Positions 1 to 8,267 of a stretch of 14,343 bases of DNA are shown here, piece after piece (position 1 is the first letter of the stretch; each line of letters opens with the position of its first letter). Origin of the DNA: CAZQYC01 sp043746555 (GTDB lineage Bacteria; Pseudomonadota; Gammaproteobacteria; Steroidobacterales; Steroidobacteraceae); contig JAYTQU010000004.1 of the NCBI GenBank assembly GCA_043746555.1, forward strand, positions 1 to 14,343, in the 5' to 3' direction. The position numbers were made by a program, and so were the translations under genes. The notes under the pieces were generated by a model. That model was not told where the DNA came from and did no database searches. It saw only the letters and a program-made list of their open reading frames with translations.

Positions 1-1
1 C

Positions 2-1018
2 GGCGAAGGCGCATGCGCGGCCACACCGACAACCTTCTTGATGGCGCCGACCATTAACGGCAACGATCACTTTTCGCAATGCAGTCTCGGCATCATTGAA
101 TCTCGCGTTCAAACGGCAAGTTGCTTGATCCCGATTCCGCTCGCGGATATTTCCCTGCCCGCGAGCCTGGGCGATTACCACGCCCTGTTGAATAAATCAT
201 TCGCTTGGTCGATTTCGGCGAGCAACATAGGCAACGCCGAAGCACTCGGCGCGAATATGCAAATTACGGTACCGCCGGCGCTCACCGTGAGCGATGCGAA
301 AGTTGCCAATGGAACCTGCACGGTCGGCGCAGGCGTTGTTAGTTGCGATTTTGGGACAATGGCAATTCAAGAGACGCGCAACGTTGAATTGACACTGATC
401 GGAACGCAGACAGGAACACACTCTCTATCCGCTACCGTCGGTTCGCGCACCGATATGAATGCCGCGAACAATGTCGCAACCGGTACGATCCGCATCGATC
501 CGTCCGCCGACGTTGCAGTTTCGCTAACCATGCCAAGCACGGCAATCATCGATCAATCGCTCAACGCGACATTCACCGTTGTGAACAAGAGCAGCGTTAC
601 AGTTCAAAATTTGACGGTGGAAATCGTTGTTCCAACCGGCTTCGCGGCGACGGGAACGACGTTACTGGATGGCGTCGCGTGCCAAGTACAATTTCAAACG
701 ATTCTGTGTACAACGGCTGAACTTGCCGCGGGCCGAACAATAACAGGATCGCTCGCGCTCGTCGCGCGGGAAGCGGGCACGCAAACCTTAACCGCATCGC
801 TTAACGGCAACTTTGACGATCCGAACCCGCAAGATAACGCCGCTCAACAATCCACCACTGTGACCGCGCAACCCATAGTCAGCGCGGCGAGCGCACCGCC
901 AACGAAATCCGGCGGCGGTGCAATGAATCTAACTCAGCTCCTCGTGCTGCTGATTTTGTTCAGTGTTGCTCGTCGATACTCTAACCGAAGATCGCTACTC
1001 ATCATCCTTGCGCGATAG
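2..1018 (+). CDS. C-terminal part of secreted M12B-type zinc metalloprotease with DUF11-like repeats and GlyGly-CTERM tail (5' partial)
   Basis: The frame is open from the first bases of the window, so the start lies upstream. The first residues (GACAATPTTFLMAPTINGND, then HFSQCS) match the Met-turn and cysteine-rich end of reprolysin/ADAM-like (M12B) peptidases; the HExxHxxGxxHD zinc site would lie just outside the window. Two Ig-like DUF11/CARDB-type repeats follow, each closing with an Asn-rich motif (MNAANNVAT, NPQDNAAQQ). The end has a Ser/Pro/Lys linker, a GGG motif, a hydrophobic stretch (LTQLLVLLILFSV) and basic residues (ARRYSNRR). That is the layout of the GlyGly-CTERM sorting signal, which a rhombosortase removes before surface attachment or release. 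A putative TTG/ATG start at 38-43 is internal and should not be used. I infer a secreted, cell-surface-processed protease; the protease assignment depends on about 40 residues. Confidence 0.72.
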   Translation, partial: GEGACAATPTTFLMAPTINGNDHFSQCSLGIIESRVQTASCLIPIPLADISLPASLGDYHALLNKSFAWSISASNIGNAEALGANMQITVPPALTVSDAKVANGTCTVGAGVVSCDFGTMAIQETRNVELTLIGTQTGTHSLSATVGSRTDMNAANNVATGTIRIDPSADVAVSLTMPSTAIIDQSLNATFTVVNKSSVTVQNLTVEIVVPTGFAATGTTLLDGVACQVQFQTILCTTAELAAGRTITGSLALVAREAGTQTLTASLNGNFDDPNPQDNAAQQSTTVTAQPIVSAASAPPTKSGGGAMNLTQLLVLLILFSVARRYSNRRSLLIILAR

Positions 1019-1166
1019 TCTCGATGGCTGGCGGCCTTCGGCAAACGACTACAACAATAGCATTCGCCACACTCATATTGCGCCGTCTCAAGCCAATATA
1101 CGGACCGTGCCGATTCCAATATCCTGGCATTCGCCAATCTTATTTTTGCCCTCACGAACTCTCCCA

Positions 1167-1805
1167 ATGCCTTCGGAAGCTCCACAAGCTTTGTTGTTCG
1201 ATCTCGGTGGCGTGCTTGTGGACATCGATTTTGATTTAGCTATTAGCGACTGGGCGCGTTATTCCTCGATGCCGTTCGAAGAGCTGAAGATCAAATTTCA
1301 AGTTGACGATCAATACAAGCGCTATGAGCGTGGCGAGATTCAAGCGGACGAATACTTCGATCACGTCGCGACAATACTGAAGCTTGCGGCGTCGCAGGAG
1401 CAAATCGCTACGGGATGGAACGCCATCTTCGTCGGCGAGATAAGCGCAACGAGACTGCTCGTCGAAGCAGAACGCCGCTCGCTCCCGTGCTACGCGTTTA
1501 CCAACACGAATGCTTCGCATATGGCCTACTGGTCGACGCGATTTCCCGAAATCGTCGCCGCATTCGATCGCATCTTCGCCTCCCATCAAATCGGCCTTCG
1601 CAAGCCAGAACGAGCGGCTTTCGAATACATTTGTCGCGCCACCGGCATTTCGGCTGGTTCGTTTATGTTCTTTGACGACCTTCCTGAAAATATTCACGCG
1701 GCTTCGAATACAGGATTTCAAACGACGCTTGTACGCTCGCCGGACGACGTGGCCAACGCCTTACGAGGCACGAGAGCCGGAGCGAATGCTCAAAGTTGTG
1801 AATGA
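1167..1805 (+). CDS. HAD-superfamily phosphatase, YihX-like (alpha-D-glucose-1-phosphate phosphatase type)
   Basis: A 212-residue HAD hydrolase. The open frame runs upstream to 963, but similarity starts only at the ATG at 1167, where MPSEAPQALLFDLGGVLVD gives the motif I aspartate (D12) close to the N-terminus, as in the family. Motif II is FTNTN (T112), motif III the lysine of LRKPE (K146), and motif IV FFDD (D170/D171). The cap region (DWARYSS, RYERGEIQADEYF, GWNAIFVG) follows the order seen in E. coli YihX. The second motif I aspartate is Gly (DLG), which is usual for this YihX-type branch. The substrate is probably a sugar phosphate or another small phosphoester in the cytosol; this is family inference. 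It ends just upstream of the cbpA promoter region, with 123 bp between its stop and the cbpA start. Confidence 0.85.
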   Translation: MPSEAPQALLFDLGGVLVDIDFDLAISDWARYSSMPFEELKIKFQVDDQYKRYERGEIQADEYFDHVATILKLAASQEQIATGWNAIFVGEISATRLLVEAERRSLPCYAFTNTNASHMAYWSTRFPEIVAAFDRIFASHQIGLRKPERAAFEYICRATGISAGSFMFFDDLPENIHAASNTGFQTTLVRSPDDVANALRGTRAGANAQSCE

Positions 1806-1847
1806 ATGAGTCTTAGTCCTTGCAGTTGTCAATACCGCCGCAACCCT

Positions 1848-1876
1848 CTTGAATACCGAGTCAACTGCCTTCATAT
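1848..1876 (+). promoter_or_regulatory. Candidate heat-shock (sigma-32) promoter of cbpA
   Basis: CTTGAAT at 1848-1854 resembles the sigma-32 -35 element CTTGAAA. CTTCATAT at 1869-1876 resembles the -10 element CCCCATNT (6 of 8). The 14-bp spacer is in the accepted range. It would give a leader of roughly 45 nt before the cbpA ATG. This is a by-eye match and no score was computed. Confidence 0.4.
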
Positions 1877-1928
1877 TGGCGGCACTTCTTTCAAATCCGA
1901 TTTTCGACATTTACACCTTTACGAAGTA

Positions 1929-2891
1929 ATGAATTTCAAGGATTACTACCAAGTCATGGGCGTGGCTCGCGATGCGAGTCAAGACGACATCAAGCGCTCG
2001 TATCGAAAATTAGCGCGCAAATTTCATCCCGACGTCAGCAAAGAAAAGGACGCCGAGGAAAAATTCAAAGAGTTGCAAGAAGCGCACGAAGTACTCAAAG
2101 ACCCGGAGAAGCGCGCGGCGTACGATCAACTCGGACAAAATTACAAGTCGGGACAGGATTTTCGTCCACCGCCCGATTGGGGCCAAGGCTTCGAGCATCG
2201 CGCGAATTTTTCCGCCGGCGGCGATGCCGAGTTCAGCGATTTCTTTTCGTCGTTATTCGGTGCGCGCAGTCCCTTCGGCGGAGCGACGCGAGGTCACGAG
2301 AATTTCGCCGCTAGCGGTCAGGACCATGTGGCGAAGATTGAAATTCCTTTGGAGGAAGCGTTTCGCGGCGGCGTGCGCACCATCGAACTTAAATCGCCAG
2401 AGCTTGCGGCCGGCGGTCATGTCGTTGTAAAACCACGCGCGCTGCGCGTGAATATTCCCGCAGGCGTGATTGAAGGCCAACAGATTCGGCTTGCCGGTCA
2501 AGGTAGTCCAGGTATGGGCGGCGGCCGCGCCGGCGATTTGTATTTGGAAATTTCATTCCAAGCGCATTCGCTTTTTCAAGCACAAGGTCGCGATCTCACG
2601 ATGACGTTACCGATCGCGCCGTGGGAAGCGGCGCTCGGCGCCAATATCGCCGTGCCGACGCTAGCGGGCACGGTTGACATGCGCATTCCACCGAATGCAA
2701 AAGCGGGACAGAAACTGCGACTGAAAGGCCGCGGTTTGCCGGCGTCGTCCGCCAATGGAGCAGTCGGCGATCAGTACGTGGTCCTGAAGATCGTGGTGCC
2801 GAGCGCCGATACGCCGCGAGCGCGCGAGTTGTACGAACAGATGCAGAGCGAACTGAACTTCGATCCGCGTGCCGACCTGGGAAAGGTTTAG
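1929..2891 (+). CDS. cbpA: CbpA-type J-domain co-chaperone / curved DNA-binding protein
   Basis: A 320-residue class B J protein. The start is set at the ATG at 1929 because the J-domain begins directly after it (MNFKDYYQVMGVARDAS); in-frame codons upstream to 1806 do not resemble the family. The J-domain covers about residues 1-70, with the HPD motif at 33-35 that stimulates DnaK ATPase. A Gly/Phe-rich linker follows (GQGFEH to FGGATRGHE). Two beta-sandwich substrate-binding domains run from about residue 134 (DHVAKIEIPLEEAFRGGVRT) to the end. There are no CxxCxGxG zinc repeats, so it is CbpA-like and not DnaJ itself. The length is close to E. coli CbpA (306). cbpM follows after 9 bp, the usual arrangement, so the two are probably one transcript. 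A possible heat-shock promoter lies upstream. Confidence 0.93.
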   Translation: MNFKDYYQVMGVARDASQDDIKRSYRKLARKFHPDVSKEKDAEEKFKELQEAHEVLKDPEKRAAYDQLGQNYKSGQDFRPPPDWGQGFEHRANFSAGGDAEFSDFFSSLFGARSPFGGATRGHENFAASGQDHVAKIEIPLEEAFRGGVRTIELKSPELAAGGHVVVKPRALRVNIPAGVIEGQQIRLAGQGSPGMGGGRAGDLYLEISFQAHSLFQAQGRDLTMTLPIAPWEAALGANIAVPTLAGTVDMRIPPNAKAGQKLRLKGRGLPASSANGAVGDQYVVLKIVVPSADTPRARELYEQMQSELNFDPRADLGKV

Positions 2892-2900
2892 GGACAAGTC

Positions 2901-3239
2901 ATGAATCGCATCGACGTACCTACCATCGACGTCCGCACGATAGAAGTACTCGACGACAATGCGCCGATTCCGCTCGGTGAGTTAATCGCCGTGACGCACA
3001 TCGAGCGTTCTTACTTGGTCGAACTCGTGGAGGTCGGTATCGTCTCGCCAACCGGCGACAACATTGAGCAATGGACATTCCTACGCAGCGATTTGCGCCG
3101 CGTCGTGATCGCGCAACGTTTGATCGCGGATCTCAATGTCAATGCCGCCGGCGCTGCGCTCGCACTCGATTTGCTGGCCGAACGCGACTCGCTCCTGCGT
3201 CGCATCGACGAAATTGCCGCGTTCGTCGACGAAAGTTAG
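2901..3239 (+). CDS. cbpM: Chaperone modulator CbpM
   Basis: A 112-residue protein that begins 9 bp after cbpA. In E. coli CbpM binds the CbpA J-domain and inhibits both its co-chaperone and its DNA-binding activity. The family has a MerR-like fold, and the visible pattern fits: an N-terminal helix-turn-helix-like part (LGELIAVTHIERSYLVELVEVGIV), then a conserved W region (EQWTFLRSDLRRVVIAQRL) and a helical C-terminus rich in Ala/Leu (AGAALALDLLAERDSLLRRI). The N-terminal roughly 20 residues are longer than in E. coli and poorly conserved. The assignment is secured mainly by position behind cbpA plus this pattern. Confidence 0.88.
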   Translation: MNRIDVPTIDVRTIEVLDDNAPIPLGELIAVTHIERSYLVELVEVGIVSPTGDNIEQWTFLRSDLRRVVIAQRLIADLNVNAAGAALALDLLAERDSLLRRIDEIAAFVDES

Positions 3240-3363
3240 ACCAAACGACATCCTTTGTGGCACCTCTCTTTTCGCGATGAGACGTCTGCGATCCTCAAAA
3301 CTGGAAATTGTTTCTTGACGCGCAAAGGGCTTAAGCGCCAGAGTCAATCGCGTATTTTGACCG

Positions 3364-3381
3364 TCGCACCCGCGGGTGCGA
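3364..3381. promoter_or_regulatory. Perfect 18-bp palindrome between cbpM and the DUF98 gene
   Basis: TCGCACCCGCGGGTGCGA is its own reverse complement over all 18 bases. It sits 124 bp after the cbpM stop and 143 bp before the next start, in a 285-bp stretch without a gene. No T-run follows, so a rho-independent terminator is unlikely; a dimeric regulator site is possible. Nothing else in 3240-3478 could be assigned. Confidence 0.45.
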
Positions 3382-3478
3382 GAGCCTTCCGTGAGTTCTT
3401 TGCCATCGATACGACAACGCGTACGCAGGTCGTACGTAATTTATGATCGCAGCGACTCCGACGGATCAACTATCATCA

Positions 3479-3526
3479 AACAGCACTCTGGTCGAACAGC
3501 CATCTGGCCAAACAGCAATCTAGAAT
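3479..3526 (+). repeat. Three tandem imperfect 16-bp repeats running into the start of the DUF98 gene
   Basis: The units start at 3479, 3495 and 3511 (AACAGCACTCTGGTCG, AACAGCCATCTGGCCA, AACAGCAATCTAGAAT). All share AACAGC plus a TCT core, and the period is exactly 16 bp. The third unit overlaps the ATG at 3525. No Shine-Dalgarno sequence is visible there, so the repeats occupy the place of the leader. Confidence 0.7.
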
Positions 3527-4064
3527 GACAAACAATAACCCCGCGCGACGCGCCCTTAATATCGATGCATCGGAACATGCTCTCAGCCTCGCGCAACAAA
3601 TTCTGCTGGCCACCGACGGCACCGTTACCGATCTCATTGCGCTCCTAACCGGCGAGACGATCAACGTAACGAAAATCGCGCAGACAGTAACGCGCCGGAT
3701 CGCGCCGTCGGAGCTTCGATGCGCCGGCGAAGCCGCACTCCTGTGTCGCAAGATTCTCTTGCGCGGCGCAAGCAAAAACTATTTGTATGCCGATTCTATA
3801 TTCGTGTTCGAGCGCCTTTCAACGTCGATTCAAAATCAACTGCTCGAAACCGATCGACCCATTGGACTCATGTGGAAAGAAGAACGCCTGGAGATGTTCC
3901 GCGAAATCGTCGATCGGCGAATCGAACCCTGCGCGGAGATTGCTCGGTACTTCGATTTACCGGTCACGTCATTGTTTGTATCGCGCACCTATCTCATTCA
4001 TCAAGCCGGACAACCGCTTGGCTCGATTACGGAGAAATGGCCGCTGAGTTGTTTTCGCGACTAG
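3525..4064 (+). CDS. Chorismate--pyruvate-lyase-like protein (DUF98 family)
   Basis: A 179-residue soluble protein without signal peptide or membrane segment. The middle and C-terminal parts have the DUF98/chorismate lyase pattern: basic LLRGASKNYLYADSIFVFERL, then LLETDRPIGLMWKEERLEMFREI, an R-Y/F-D step, SRTYLIHQAGQPLGSITEKWP near the end. In this family the arginine-rich pocket and a C-terminal glutamate (in ITEKWP) bind chorismate and release pyruvate to make 4-hydroxybenzoate, a precursor of ubiquinone, aryl polyene or similar pigments. No pigment or quinone genes are next to it, so the pathway is unknown. The start codon lies inside tandem repeats and has no clear ribosome site, so a start a little downstream is possible. 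It converges with the aminotransferase gene with 8 bp between the stops. Confidence 0.68.
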   Translation: MTNNNPARRALNIDASEHALSLAQQILLATDGTVTDLIALLTGETINVTKIAQTVTRRIAPSELRCAGEAALLCRKILLRGASKNYLYADSIFVFERLSTSIQNQLLETDRPIGLMWKEERLEMFREIVDRRIEPCAEIARYFDLPVTSLFVSRTYLIHQAGQPLGSITEKWPLSCFRD

Positions 4065-4079
4065 TGAAATTTCTAGTCG
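4058..4079. terminator. Symmetric hairpin containing both stop codons of the convergent genes
   Basis: CGACTAG at 4058-4064 and CTAGTCG at 4073-4079 form a perfect 7-bp inverted repeat around an 8-nt A/T-rich loop (TGAAATTT). The TAG of the DUF98 gene is in the left arm and the TAG of the aminotransferase gene in the right arm. There is no long T-tract, so its role as a two-way terminator is a guess. Confidence 0.45.
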
Positions 4080-5251
4080 TCAAGCTGTACCGCAATCAAC
4101 TTCCCAAGTTTCTTGATGCCCTCTTGAATCTTTTCCACCGGCACGGTTACAAACGATAAGCGCAGCGTGTTGCGCTCGGGCGTTCCGGAATAAAACGGCG
4201 CGCCTGGAACGAAGGCGATATTGTTGGCGATAGCCTTTTCAAGCAGCTTGGTGCAGTCAATTTGCTTGGGCAATGTGACCCAGATAAACATTCCACCCTG
4301 TGGCGCGTTCCAATGCGCTTCTTTTGGAAAGTACGCTTGCAGCGCATCGAGCATGGCGTTGCATTGCTTGCCGTAGAGATCGCGTGTCGTCGGAATGTGC
4401 GTATCGAGAAAACCATCCTTGATCACTTCGTACACGATGCGTTGCGTGAAACTCGGCGTGTGCAGATCGGCGGCCTGCTTGGCTTGCACTAGCTTTCGAT
4501 AGATTGCATCGGGCGCAATCACGTAGCCCACCCGCATCCCGGGCGACAAGAGCTTCGAGAACGAGCCGGTGTAGAGCACACCCGATTGATTCATCGAAAA
4601 TAGTGTCGGCAGCTTATCGCCGCCATAAGAAAGTTCGCCGTAAGGATCGTCTTCGATCAGTAACAAGTCGCGTCGCATGGCAACATTGACGATCTCGCGA
4701 CGACGCTCCAAACCGATGCGTCGACCGCTGGGATTCTGGAAATTTGGCAACAGATAAAAGCCGCTCGCACGATCGGCGGCGAGCAATGAAAGTTCATCGA
4801 CAATCGGACCTTGATCGTCGCAGGGCACCGATACGAATTTCGGTTCGAACAACGAGAACGCCTGCAACGCGCCAAGATACGTCGGCGTTTCAACTAACAA
4901 ATTGCGATCTTTTTCCACCAGCACTTTCGCGATCAAGTCGAGCGCCTGTTGCGATCCAGTCGTGACCAATACATTGTTCGGCGATACTTTCGCGCCATCT
5001 CTGGAACAACGCGCGGCAATCCATTCTCGCAACAACGCATAGCCTTCCGTGGGTCCATACTGCAACGCAGCCTCTGGATCGTTCGTGAGGATTGAATTGC
5101 ACGCCGCGCGAATTCTCTCTACCGGAAACGTGGCCGGCGACGGCAATCCGCCTGCAAAGGAAATAACTTCCGGCCGCTCCGTGACCTTTAGAATTTCACG
5201 GATTGCCGAGCTGGTAATCTTTCGCGCACGAGAGCTGATGACCCATTCCAT
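4073..5251 (-). CDS. PLP-dependent class I/II aminotransferase (2-aminoadipate/aromatic aminotransferase type)
   Basis: A complete 392-residue fold-type I aminotransferase of the LysN/ARO8/MocR-catalytic-domain group. Visible landmarks: EVISFAGGLPSPATFP near the N-terminus; LQYGPTEGYALLREWI; the cofactor-phosphate loop VTTGSQQALDL; NFQNPSG around residue 173 (conserved Asn); IEDDPYGELSY around 199-208 (Asp for the pyridine nitrogen and conserved Tyr); and the Schiff-base lysine in YTGSFSKLLSPGMRVGY at residue 233. NTLRLSF near the end supplies the substrate-carboxylate arginine. There is no N-terminal GntR DNA-binding domain, so it is an enzyme and not a MocR regulator. It transfers amino groups, probably from 2-aminoadipate, aromatic or branched amino acids to 2-oxoglutarate. 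The specificity cannot be read from the sequence. Confidence 0.9.
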   Translation of the reverse strand: MEWVISSRARKITSSAIREILKVTERPEVISFAGGLPSPATFPVERIRAACNSILTNDPEAALQYGPTEGYALLREWIAARCSRDGAKVSPNNVLVTTGSQQALDLIAKVLVEKDRNLLVETPTYLGALQAFSLFEPKFVSVPCDDQGPIVDELSLLAADRASGFYLLPNFQNPSGRRIGLERRREIVNVAMRRDLLLIEDDPYGELSYGGDKLPTLFSMNQSGVLYTGSFSKLLSPGMRVGYVIAPDAIYRKLVQAKQAADLHTPSFTQRIVYEVIKDGFLDTHIPTTRDLYGKQCNAMLDALQAYFPKEAHWNAPQGGMFIWVTLPKQIDCTKLLEKAIANNIAFVPGAPFYSGTPERNTLRLSFVTVPVEKIQEGIKKLGKLIAVQLDD

Positions 5252-5357
5252 AAGACTGTACCGGGTAGCGAGAACGATGCCATCTTACTAGCCCGAGCTC
5301 GACTCCCTACAGACGCAGATCTCACTTGAACGATACGATACAGTGCTATCTACACGG

Positions 5358-8258
5358 CTATTCGACGGTTACTGTCGCTAGGTTATCGTCGGAATTGCGG
5401 TCGATACGCATATTGAAAGGATCGACGCCGACAAATTTCGGTTCACGATCAACCACAAACTCGACAGTCTGCTTCCCGGTCTTCATCGTGCGCCGTTCAA
5501 GCCGAATGACGGAATCGCGTCGATAACCTTTCTTTCCCGGTTCGGCCGTAAAGACGCCGACATCGAAAGGCTCCAACAACGGCGCTTCGGTTTCCTTGCC
5601 TTGACCGTTGGCATAAAGCTTCTTGCCTTCAACGACAAAGGTGACTTGGTATTTTCCGTTGGGCAGCTTCTTTGCCTTCGCGTTGGTAGCCTTCATATCG
5701 TAGAGGGTGATCTTTTCGAACAGGTCGGTGATGAGCGCGTCGTGCTCGGGACCTGCTAGTGCGCGCAGGTTGCGCAGAAAGTCGGTCGAGGAAGGATACG
5801 GCGCGGGCTTGAATGCATACTCCGCTAACAAATTTCGCAAGGCCTGATTCACCACGTTTTCACCGACGATTTCCTTGAGCCAATACATCGCGAGCCCGCC
5901 TTTGCGGTAGTGAATATAGCCTTGATTCTCCACGTGCGCTACCGGCAATTCTTCCACAACCTCCGTACCGCGATTGCTCAAATAGCTATCCAGTTCGGTT
6001 TTGGGAAACTTTCGCAGTTGTTCCTTGCGGTATAACTTCTCCATCACCAGCAACGCCGAGTACTGTGCAAAGGTCTCCGATAGCAGCGTCATACCTTGCT
6101 TGTTCGCGCCGATGATCTGATCGCCCCACCATTGATGCGCGATCTCATGCGCAGTCATGTAAGTCACCAAATCGATCTGCTCGTCGCTCTTGGACTCGTC
6201 GTAGTTCTGAACAAAACCGATGCCCGCGGAAAATGGAATCGTGTTGGCGAACGATTGAGCGAATCTTTCATAAGTCGGAAATTCGACAATTCGCGCTTGA
6301 CGGAATTGATAGGGAGAGAAGATTTCGCTATATAGGGCCAGTGACACCTTCATCGCGTCGAGCATGCGCTGCGCGTTGTAATCGTGAGGTGGGTAGTAGT
6401 ACACGGCAAGCGCGACCGACTGCCCATTGTTTCGAATCCAGGTGTCTTTCTTTACCGCATAGCGCGCCGATTGAATTGAAAAATAGTGGCCAATCGGCGC
6501 ATCGGACCGCGTGACCAACGTGCGACGATTGCCCGCAACGGTGTCGCTCACGGTGTAACCTGGCGCGATCGGTGTTTGGTCCGCATCGGTGGTAACAGTG
6601 AGCCGCGCATTGACCCAATCGCTATCGTCGCGCAGATAGTGGTGCGCATTAGCGAACATATCCTCCAATTTTGCCGGACGCAAATCGACAGGCAATCCAT
6701 ACTTGCGACGCTTGCCGCGATCTTGCAGTAGATCGGCGCGACTCATACCAATGAACGGCGCAATTTCCGTGTTACCCACAAACGTTCCATTGTCAACGAC
6801 GCGAGTTAGATTCTCTTTGTTCGCGAAACCACGTTGTTCCAAGCACGATGTGAACCGCAGCGTGCGTTTTTCACGGGATTGCATTGGCGTGGCGAATGCA
6901 TAGATGCGGTAGTCGAAGTCTGAATACTTGTGGCCCAACGATGCGCCGCCAATCTCCAGTGACTGCATTTTTAGCGGTCGCTTCCAGTGGACGTGTACTT
7001 CGGTCAGCGGTTTGGAGTTTCGGTTCTCGATGACGTATTGGCCGCGAGTCGTCACACGCGCAGCACGCGGTTCAATGTTAACGTTGAGTTGCACATCCGT
7101 TATGGTGGGTTGCGGGAGTTTCTCAAACTGCAGCAGTGTTTTTTCATAGTTGGCCGTCCATTCATCGACCATGGCGCGCGTCACGGGGAAGTAGTGCACG
7201 CCACGCGACTCGGGAACGTCAATCATGGATCCGAATGCATTCAGCATGCCCATGGCCAGCAATACAAAGAACGCCGGGCTTTTGAACACGAAGCGCATAT
7301 CAAACTGTGAAATGGCGATCAGTTGCCGCCAGGAGGATTCACTGAAAGACGAATTGCTGCGAGCTGATCCAACCGTATCGACAGCCTTGATAGGTTGCGG
7401 TTGCGGATCTTCAGCTAGCGTTGCGGCGGCGGCGACGTTCGCATTGACGCGCTTTCCGGCTTCATCGAAGCGAAACAATCTATAAGCCAGCGCAAAGAGA
7501 GCGACAGCGACACCGGTTCAGATCAAGCGGTTGTACAGCAGCACGCCGGCAAAGCGCGGTAGCTGAGTGTTGCGATCGGCCGCCGTCCAATAACGCGTGG
7601 CCTGTTCGAATGCGGTGAGCGCAAACGGATCGCTTAAGGAAGCGGCGGTTAATTTTGTCGGATCGCTCAATAACGTCTGCGCGACAAAGAACAAAACCAA
7701 AAACGCGACCGCGTCGACATAAGTCCACATCATCGATCGAGTCGCCGTGGCCAGCGCGAAAAATCCCACGCCCAGGGTTAGCGTGGTAGGTGCCGAATAG
7801 ACCAAGAATGCGAACAAATAATGGGTGATGAACGTCGGACCCAGTTTTTCCGGATCGAGCCATGGCATCCACGAACCGATCATAATGGCGAGCGGTACGC
7901 CGACCATGACAGTCAATGCGACCACGTAAGCGCCGACGAAACGCCCGACTAAATAGTCGAACTTACCGATGCGCGTGGAGCGAATGATGGCGGCGAAACC
8001 GGATTCGTCATCGCGGATGACGACATTGGCGACGAACGCCACCAATACAAACACACCGAGGACCTTCATGATCCCGGTGGTTTGAAGAATGGCAAACGGA
8101 GAATTGACGCTGACGTTGCCGATCGAACCGATATGGATGTGCTCGTTGGCCGTCGCGCCAAAAGTCAGCAAAAAAGGAACAACGCGAAGCCGACAAAGAA
8201 CAACGGCGAGCACAATTGATAGCGCACTTCGAACGCAGCGATCTTGGCAAGCAAGCAT
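5358..8258 (-). pseudogene. Degraded ABC transporter permease / M1-family aminopeptidase fusion
   Basis: This is one coding frame, reading 8258 to 5358, with several lesions. After a good ribosome site (AGGAGGA) and ATG at 8258, a duplicated CTTG (8248-8255) shifts the frame, and a homopolymer of six (8170-8175) shifts it back. About 27 residues between are garbled; the other frame still encodes LAKIAAFEVRYQLCSPLFFV. The first six-helix permease domain then reads well (VNSPFAILQTTGIMKV, RDDESGFAAIIRSTRIGKFD) until an in-frame TGA at 7518-7520, where Trp is expected in NRLI-W-TGVAVALFALAY. The frame continues at once. Near 7171-7176 the second permease domain is missing in frame: FPVTRAMV is followed directly by DEWTANYEKTLLQFE, about 225 residues short of the usual ~1,190-residue protein. 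The M1 domain is intact: HEIAHQWWGDQ at 6115-6149 with the zinc glutamate in LLSETFAQYSALL, and a normal C-terminus. The segment 5358-7478 could still be translated from a TTG. Confidence 0.85.
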
Positions 8259-8267
8259 GCACTCCTC

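Noticed and set aside
1236..1721. 161-codon open frame on the minus strand
   Set aside because: Antisense shadow of the HAD phosphatase gene.
7518..7520. TGA read as Trp (recoded genetic code) in the permease/M1 gene
   Set aside because: Other intact genes here end in TGA (for example the HAD and DUF2784 genes), and a neighbouring Trp position is TAG. Decay explains both better.
8170..8258. Programmed ribosomal frameshift restoring the permease reading frame
   Set aside because: The gene and its partner carry several unrelated inactivating changes, and a 4-bp tandem duplication explains the first shift simply.
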